A program made the position numbers and the translations under genes. The notes beneath the pieces were generated by a model. The model was not told where the DNA came from and did no database searches. It saw only the letters and a list, made by a program, of their open reading frames with translations. This document shows positions 12,962 to 17,330 of a DNA stretch of 17,330 nt, one piece after another (position 1 is the first letter of the stretch; the number at the start of each line of letters is the position of its first letter). This stretch comes from Bacillota bacterium (lineage in GTDB: Bacteria; Bacillota; UBA4882; UBA10575): NCBI GenBank assembly GCA_012521315.1, contig JAAYMP010000232.1, forward strand, positions 1 through 17,330. Direction: 5' to 3'.

Positions 12962-14128
12962 TTGCAACGCCAGACCAAAAATAAATTGCCCCTTCGCTGC
13001 CTTCATTTCTTCGTCATCCTTGCTTTAATCGGTGTTTTGTGGGCAAACCCCGCCCACGGAGCCACCGACAATATTGCGAAACGCCTCTCCAATTTGGAAA
13101 GCCGCTGGGGCCATCTCCAACTTGGGGGCGACTTCAGCTTGCTCGCCGATTATAAGCAACGGACCGTTGAAGAGTACCGTACTCCTGATTTAAAAAACTA
13201 TCTCAATCTCTATCTGGACGCGCAGATCGACCGTAATTTCTATTTTTATCTTATGCTTTCCTACTACGATAATTATGGTTATCTCAACCATCTTTATCTC
13301 AGCGAAGCGGCGGTTCGTTATCGCTCGCCCCAACTGTTGGTCGATCTGGGGAAATTCTATTTTACCCTTGACCCGCTTGGCTTGATCGCCGACCATTCGG
13401 CGGCACCGCTTCAAGGCTTCGCTGTGCAAAGCGGTAACACCGACCTTTATTTTGGCGGCTTTTATTCCCGGCTCTTCCTGAATCCAAACAGTATTGAAGA
13501 AGAACTGCTCGAAATTACCAGCGACGATCAGTTTGGGCTGCGGGTTGCCCTCCCGAAACCCGGCTATATGCTAGGTATGACTTTGGTAACCACCCCCAGT
13601 GGCGACCTTAGTGAAACGGCGGTTGGCGTCGACTTCATTACCAATGTGGCCGGCGGGTCCCTCCAAAGCGAAGCGGCCTGGTATAAACCGGGAAAAGACA
13701 GCTTCCAAAGTTACAAGCATGATGGCGCCTACGGCGGCTTGGTCACCTGGAACAAGAAGATTGCGGCCACCACTTATACCCTAAACGCTTGGTATTTCGA
13801 GAAAGGGTTTGCCCCCATCTCTTCGGTCCTCAACGACAGTTTCCTCGAAAAAGGCGAGATCTACGCCAACAACTCTTACGGGATCGGCGGTGGCTTCCAG
13901 CACCAACTGGCCAATGATTGGGAGGCGACGGTCAAAGCCGGTGTCCTGCTCTCCCCGGACCAAACTTTCTCCGGACCCCAGGTAACCTTCTCCGGCCGGC
14001 TCCGGAAAGCCTTTTCCCTCGCCACCAACCTCGAATTTGGTTTTGATTCCGGGTTTGAAGCGGATGTGAATAAAGTTGACCTCTACCGTTACAACCGTTT
14101 GTTTCTCGGGTTTAACACCATATTTTAG
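12962..14128 (+). CDS. Outer-membrane porin-like beta-barrel protein
   Basis: Secreted protein of 388 residues that I read as a transmembrane beta-barrel. A signal peptide covers residues ~1-33 (basic start, FFVILALIGVLWANPAHG). A short coiled coil follows (IAKRLSNLESRWGHLQ), then LGGDFSLLADYK begins the barrel. Barrel-like strands alternate aromatic or hydrophobic with polar residues: NYLNLYLDAQIDRNFYFYLML, DLYFGGFYSRLFL, TYTLNAWYFEKG. The segment LSEAAVRYRSPQLLVDLGKF with DPLGLIADHSAAPLQGFAVQ looks like the periplasmic-turn and strand pattern of Gram-negative porins. The last residues, RYNRLFLGFNTIF, end in Phe with hydrophobics at alternate positions, the sorting signal of outer-membrane proteins. 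No SLH domain is present, unlike OmpM of Negativicutes. TTG 12962 lies eight bases after GGAGG. The amidase gene follows after 28 bases. Confidence 0.8.
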   Translation: MQRQTKNKLPLRCLHFFVILALIGVLWANPAHGATDNIAKRLSNLESRWGHLQLGGDFSLLADYKQRTVEEYRTPDLKNYLNLYLDAQIDRNFYFYLMLSYYDNYGYLNHLYLSEAAVRYRSPQLLVDLGKFYFTLDPLGLIADHSAAPLQGFAVQSGNTDLYFGGFYSRLFLNPNSIEEELLEITSDDQFGLRVALPKPGYMLGMTLVTTPSGDLSETAVGVDFITNVAGGSLQSEAAWYKPGKDSFQSYKHDGAYGGLVTWNKKIAATTYTLNAWYFEKGFAPISSVLNDSFLEKGEIYANNSYGIGGGFQHQLANDWEATVKAGVLLSPDQTFSGPQVTFSGRLRKAFSLATNLEFGFDSGFEADVNKVDLYRYNRLFLGFNTIF

Positions 14129-14156
14129 TTGTTGAACGAAAAGGGAGGAGACCTCT

Positions 14157-14792
14157 TTGTTTAAGGCTAAACCTTTCATCATGCTCATCCTCATGGCCGT
14201 CTTTCTGGTCACCACCACCGCGGTGGCCGCCGCCGGAAAGCCCCTCGCCGGGGTTAAGGTAGTGGTCGATGCCGGTCACGGTGGTTGGGACCCGGGTGCC
14301 GTAGGGGTTAACGGCTTAACCGAAAAACAGATCAACTTGCAGGTAGCCAAAGCGCTCCGTAATTGTCTGGTGGAGTACGGGGGAGCCCAGGTCGTCATGA
14401 CCAGGACCGACGATTCCTATGTCTCATTGGCCGCCCGGGTGCAAAAAGCCAATGCCGCTTGGGCCGATCGTTTCGTCTCCGTTCACCATAACGGTTCACT
14501 CAATCCCGCCCACAACGGCACCTCGGTCTATTCGGCAAAGAATGGCAGTGCCGCCAGTCACGATCTGCGGGATAAAGTACAAAAACGTTTGCTCCAAATG
14601 ACCGGCCTCCGGGACCTCGGGGCCAATACGGCCAATTATTATGTCCTGCGGAACACAAGAATGCCGGCGGTGCTCACCGAAGCCTCTTTTATTACCAACC
14701 CGACCGAAGAGGCGAAATTGCGCGATCCCGGCTACCTCTGGCGGCAAGCCTACTATATCTACCTGGGCCTGGTCGACCACATGGGATATTAA
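14157..14792 (+). CDS. Secreted N-acetylmuramoyl-L-alanine amidase (Amidase_3)
   Basis: Zinc amidase that cuts the bond between MurNAc and the stem peptide, acting in the cell wall. A signal peptide covers residues ~1-26 (FIMLILMAVFLVTTTAVAAA). The single Amidase_3 domain fills residues 30-211 with zinc ligands His41 (VVDAGHGGWDPGA), Glu56 (LTEKQIN) and His110 (SVHHNGS), and catalytic Glu175 (VLTEASFITNP). There is no SPOR, LysM, SH3 or cell-wall-binding domain, so targeting must come from elsewhere. TTG 14157 lies six bases after GGGAGGAG. It follows the porin-like gene by 28 bases, which suggests an operon, and is closed by a strong terminator. Sporulation amidases of the CwlC/CwlD type share the fold, so a spore-cortex or mother-cell lysis role is possible too. 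Confidence 0.93.
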   Translation: MFKAKPFIMLILMAVFLVTTTAVAAAGKPLAGVKVVVDAGHGGWDPGAVGVNGLTEKQINLQVAKALRNCLVEYGGAQVVMTRTDDSYVSLAARVQKANAAWADRFVSVHHNGSLNPAHNGTSVYSAKNGSAASHDLRDKVQKRLLQMTGLRDLGANTANYYVLRNTRMPAVLTEASFITNPTEEAKLRDPGYLWRQAYYIYLGLVDHMGY

Positions 14793-14846
14793 ACCGCTTA
14801 CCAAAACGAAGAACAGCGGACCCACATAACCATCACCCCTGAAAAG

Positions 14847-14879
14847 ACGGGACCCCCAATTGGGGGCCCCGTTTTTTTT
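14847..14879 (+). terminator. Strong terminator after the amidase gene
   Basis: ACGGG-A-CCCCCAA pairs with TTGGGGG-C-CCCGT with one A-C mismatch (14847-14859 with 14860-14872), followed by eight T (14872-14879). It ends the porin-amidase unit. Confidence 0.92.
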
Positions 14880-14988
14880 CTGGCCTTGATCAATTTATCT
14901 TTGGACCAAAAGAAAAAGAGGGTTTTTATACCATGCCGTCAAATATTTATGTAAATAATTTCCTACTCTTGGAGGTGTTTCCATTTTT

Positions 14989-16020
14989 ATGCCTAACCTG
15001 AAAAATAGAGCGGCAGCGCTCCTGGTCATTGCCGGTCTCTTTTTCTTCGGCGGCTGCCTGCCCAAACCATATCTGCCCGGTCAAGATCTGGGCCGACTGT
15101 GCCTGCAAATCCGGCGGGCGGAGACCCCCGCAGAAGAAGGACACCTGTCAACGCAGAGCCAGCCGGTGGAGATTGAACGACTGGTGATCCGTCTCACCAA
15201 TAACAAAGCACAGATCCAAAAGGCAGTTCATCCTTACCGGGAAGGAGAAATGATCACGATTGAGTCTTTATACCCGGGAACCTGGAAAGTCCAAGTTTTT
15301 GCTTACGACAATGAAAACAAGTGGCAGTTCTATGGTGAGGAAGAACTGGCCGTCCCCCCGGGAGCGACGGTGGAGGCAACCCTCGTGATCGGAACCGCCC
15401 CCGGTTGGGTGAACGTCGCCCTGGACATCACCGCCCTCGCCGCGCTCGGTCTTAATGTGGAGAAAGGCCGTTTTTATGTCCATGAAGATCCCGCCTCCGA
15501 CCAAACAACCGATTTTGACCTGGTTTTAAGCGGCAACAAACTGGTCAACAAGGACGCAATCCTGATCAAAGCTGGTACCTATGAGAGCTTCATTGCCGTC
15601 CCCAACAAGAGCAACCCCGTATATAAAAGCCATTATCATTTGCTCAATATCGAAGCGGGAGAAACGGTTGAGATCGTGATTACCGCGGACGCCAGTTTAT
15701 GCGTGACCGGACGAATCGACGCCAATCCCCCCACGCCAAAGAACTTCCAAGTCAACCTCATAGATAATCAACCGGAGCTTTGTTGGGATCCGGTTGCCGT
15801 GGCCGACCTTGCCGGTTACAACATCTACCGGACGAACAGCAGCGGTCGTTTTGTCTTGCACCGGCAAGTGTCACCGGCGGTTAACTCCTATCGCGACCAA
15901 GAACTGAAAGCCAAGGACTTCTTCAATAACCGGATCGGTTATGCCGTCAGCAGCTTTGATGCGGGCGGCAACAACAGTATCTGGGCTTGCCGGTACCTTT
16001 ACCTTCCACTGACGGAATAA
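14989..16020 (+). CDS. Lipoprotein with C-terminal fibronectin type III-like domain
   Basis: The signal peptide ends in a lipobox, GLFFFGGC, with Cys23 as the lipidation site. After it comes a beta-rich region (about residues 50-150). The segments EIERLVIRLTNN and ESLYPGTWKVQVFAYDNENK read like an edge of a DUF4382/carboxypeptidase-regulatory type sandwich ('PGTWxVxV'). A second beta-region follows to ~235. The final ~90 residues, from PPTPKNFQVNLIDNQPELCW with DLAGYNIYRTNSSG and YAVSSFDAGGNNS, form a typical fibronectin type III domain (Trp, Gly-Tyr-x-Ile-Tyr-Arg and Asp-x-x-Gly-Asn-x-Ser landmarks). A surface-exposed binding or structural role is inferred; the ligand is unknown. ATG 14989 is eleven bases from GGAGGTG, a little long. 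It has its own region upstream and a palindromic terminator downstream. Confidence 0.85.
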   Translation: MPNLKNRAAALLVIAGLFFFGGCLPKPYLPGQDLGRLCLQIRRAETPAEEGHLSTQSQPVEIERLVIRLTNNKAQIQKAVHPYREGEMITIESLYPGTWKVQVFAYDNENKWQFYGEEELAVPPGATVEATLVIGTAPGWVNVALDITALAALGLNVEKGRFYVHEDPASDQTTDFDLVLSGNKLVNKDAILIKAGTYESFIAVPNKSNPVYKSHYHLLNIEAGETVEIVITADASLCVTGRIDANPPTPKNFQVNLIDNQPELCWDPVAVADLAGYNIYRTNSSGRFVLHRQVSPAVNSYRDQELKAKDFFNNRIGYAVSSFDAGGNNSIWACRYLYLPLTE

Positions 16021-16083
16021 GCCTCTTCCTCCTTTGCGTTAAAATTAACGGGGAACAACGAAGATAACCTGTTTTAGGGAAGA

Positions 16084-16115
16084 AAAAAGGAACAAACCAT
16101 GGTTTGTTCCTTTTT
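16084..16115. terminator. Bidirectional terminator, perfect 32-base palindrome
   Basis: AAAAAGGAACAAACCA and its exact reverse complement TGGTTTGTTCCTTTTT are adjacent, so the same hairpin with a T run forms on both strands. It lies between the convergent lipoprotein (stop 16020) and glutamate synthase-like (stop 16194) genes and can end both transcripts. Confidence 0.9.
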
Positions 16116-16193
16116 CACCGTATCCGCGTAAAAGAACTCTTCACATGAGCTTTATTGTTTTGATTATCGCTTCGTTCTCCGGTATTGCCGGTC

Positions 16194-17330
16194 TTAATTC
16201 TTTTTTGCCGTCAAGTATTGGTCGATGGCCCGGGCCGCCTTCTTTCCGGCCCCCATGGCCGCAATGACAGTCGCCGCACCAGTCACAATATCGCCCCCGG
16301 CAAAGACCCCCGGAATGCTGGTCATCAAGGTCTCCGGATCCGCCTCGATATAACCCTGTTTGTTCAACTGCAGACCGGCGGTCCCTTGCAAGAGAATGGG
16401 GTTGGGACCCTGGCCAACGGCTACGACCACCGTCTCCACGGGCAGTTTCTCCTCCGAACCGGGAATCGGAACCGGCCTTCTGCGCCCGGAAGCGTCCGGT
16501 TCCCCGAGGGTCATTTTTTGACAGACCATCGTCGTCAAATTGCCGTTTTCATCCCCTTCCAGGCGCACCGGGTTGGTGAGCAGCCGGAATTCGACCCCTT
16601 CCTCTTCGGCGTTTTCAATCTCTTCCAATCGGGCGGGCATCTCGGCACGGGATCGCCGGTAGACAATGCTCACCTTTTCCGCCCCGAGCCGTAAAGCGGT
16701 ACGGGCCGCATCCATCGCCACGTTCCCGGCTCCTACCACCGCCACCTGTTTTCCGATCCGGACCGGGGTGTCGTACTCCGGGAAAAGATAGGCTTTCATC
16801 AAATTGACCCGGGTGAGAAACTCATTGGCCGAATAGACGCCGTTCAAGTTTTCGCCGGGAACATCAAGGAAATACGGAAGCCCGGCTCCTGTTCCGATGA
16901 ACACCGCTTTATATCCGTCGGCAAACAATTCTTCAATGGTAACCGTCTTACCGACCAAAACGTTGGTTTTAATCTCTACCCCCAGTTTCGTCAGGTTTCC
17001 TATTTCGTAGTCGACAATGACCTTCGGCAGCCTGAATTCGGGGATGCCGTACCGCAAAACCCCGCCGGGGGCATGGAGCGATTCAAAAAGGGTGACTCTA
17101 TAGCCCATCAAGGCTAAATCGGCCGCCGCCGTCAGTCCCGCCGGACCGGAACCGACCACCGCCACTTTTCCTTTCACGGCGCATGCCGGCTCACAGCTCG
17201 GTTCCACGGCCTGGTTGGCCCGGCCCCAATCGGCACAGTACCGCTCTAAAGCACCGATTGCCACCGGCTCGCCCTTCCGCCCCAAAATGCACTGCTTTTC
17301 GCACTGGTTTTCCTGGGGACAGACCCGGCC
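16194..17330 (-). CDS. Glutamate synthase small subunit-like / NfnB-type flavoprotein, 5' partial
   Basis: The frame runs off the right edge; no stop occurs before base 17330, and the first visible codons give GRVCPQENQCEKQC, the N-terminal iron-sulfur ligand region, so a TTG at 17285 is not the start. Visible: 378 residues. The FAD motif is VAVVGSGPAGLTAA, followed by GGVLRYGIPEFRLPK. The NADPH-binding motif is VAVVGAGNVAMDAARTALRL, and VYRRSRAEMPAR and GVFAGGDIVTGAATVIAAMGAG complete the fold. Such proteins are the small chain of NADPH glutamate synthase, single-subunit GltA, or the NfnB subunit of the ferredoxin-NADP electron-bifurcating transhydrogenase (also named sulfide dehydrogenase subunit A). 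In an anaerobe the last is often the right name; the gene next upstream, outside this window, would decide. About 80 residues are missing. The terminator at 16084 closes the unit. Confidence 0.92.
   Translation of the reverse strand, partial: GRVCPQENQCEKQCILGRKGEPVAIGALERYCADWGRANQAVEPSCEPACAVKGKVAVVGSGPAGLTAAADLALMGYRVTLFESLHAPGGVLRYGIPEFRLPKVIVDYEIGNLTKLGVEIKTNVLVGKTVTIEELFADGYKAVFIGTGAGLPYFLDVPGENLNGVYSANEFLTRVNLMKAYLFPEYDTPVRIGKQVAVVGAGNVAMDAARTALRLGAEKVSIVYRRSRAEMPARLEEIENAEEEGVEFRLLTNPVRLEGDENGNLTTMVCQKMTLGEPDASGRRRPVPIPGSEEKLPVETVVVAVGQGPNPILLQGTAGLQLNKQGYIEADPETLMTSIPGVFAGGDIVTGAATVIAAMGAGKKAARAIDQYLTAKKN

Noticed and set aside
12790..12984. 64-codon frame overlapping the start of the porin-like gene
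   Set aside because: No Shine-Dalgarno sequence and no domain; it overlaps hairpins and the real start.

Overview
The window reads as chromosome of a spore-forming member of the Firmicutes (Bacillota). The evidence is an SspF-like small acid-soluble spore protein (12565-12750), a UPF0302/YpiB(ReoY)-type protein with a C-terminal IDEAL domain (8823-9365), a Gram-positive type LexA box in front of dinB, and many GTG or TTG starts behind strong G-rich Shine-Dalgarno sequences. It also encodes a secreted protein (12962-14128) that looks like an outer-membrane beta-barrel porin, with a signal peptide, a short coiled coil, alternating aromatic strands and a terminal Phe. Spore protein and porin together suggest a sporulating diderm Firmicute of the Limnochordia/Halanaerobiales/Negativicutes type. 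That placement is inference.

Layout. 1-600: 3' end of a protein with three 33-34 residue Trp repeats, then a terminator. 597-4232 (minus): an HD-domain dGTPase-like protein, DNA polymerase IV with its own SOS promoter, and a YkuD L,D-transpeptidase. 4453-5652 (plus): a CapA-family metallophosphatase-like protein. 5808-8713 (minus): DUF523 (TudS-like) protein, a membrane-anchored coiled-coil protein, a dCMP deaminase and an isocitrate dehydrogenase. 8823-9365 (plus): the YpiB/ReoY homologue. 9362-12015 (minus): MurC and a DUF362 protein with two [4Fe-4S] motifs. 12248-12448 (minus): a small zinc-ribbon protein, divergent from the spore protein (plus). 12962-16020 (plus): the envelope block of porin, N-acetylmuramoyl-L-alanine amidase and lipoprotein. 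16194-17330 (minus): 5'-truncated glutamate synthase small-subunit/NfnB-like flavoprotein. Many transcription units end in recognisable intrinsic terminators.

Themes. Cell-envelope functions recur (L,D-transpeptidase, CapA, MurC, amidase, porin, lipoprotein, and the ReoY homologue, whose relatives control peptidoglycan precursor synthesis). A second theme is nucleotide metabolism and DNA damage (dGTPase-like, DinB, dCMP deaminase). I see no CRISPR array, insertion sequence, phage gene, toxin-antitoxin pair, tRNA or rRNA, and no gene-free stretch above 300 bases. I did not find a clearly unprecedented multi-gene system. The best leads are the porin-amidase pair in a spore former, the Trp-repeat protein at the left edge, and several regulatory sites. 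Several starts were moved from the longest frame to a position that fits a Shine-Dalgarno sequence; each entry says so.
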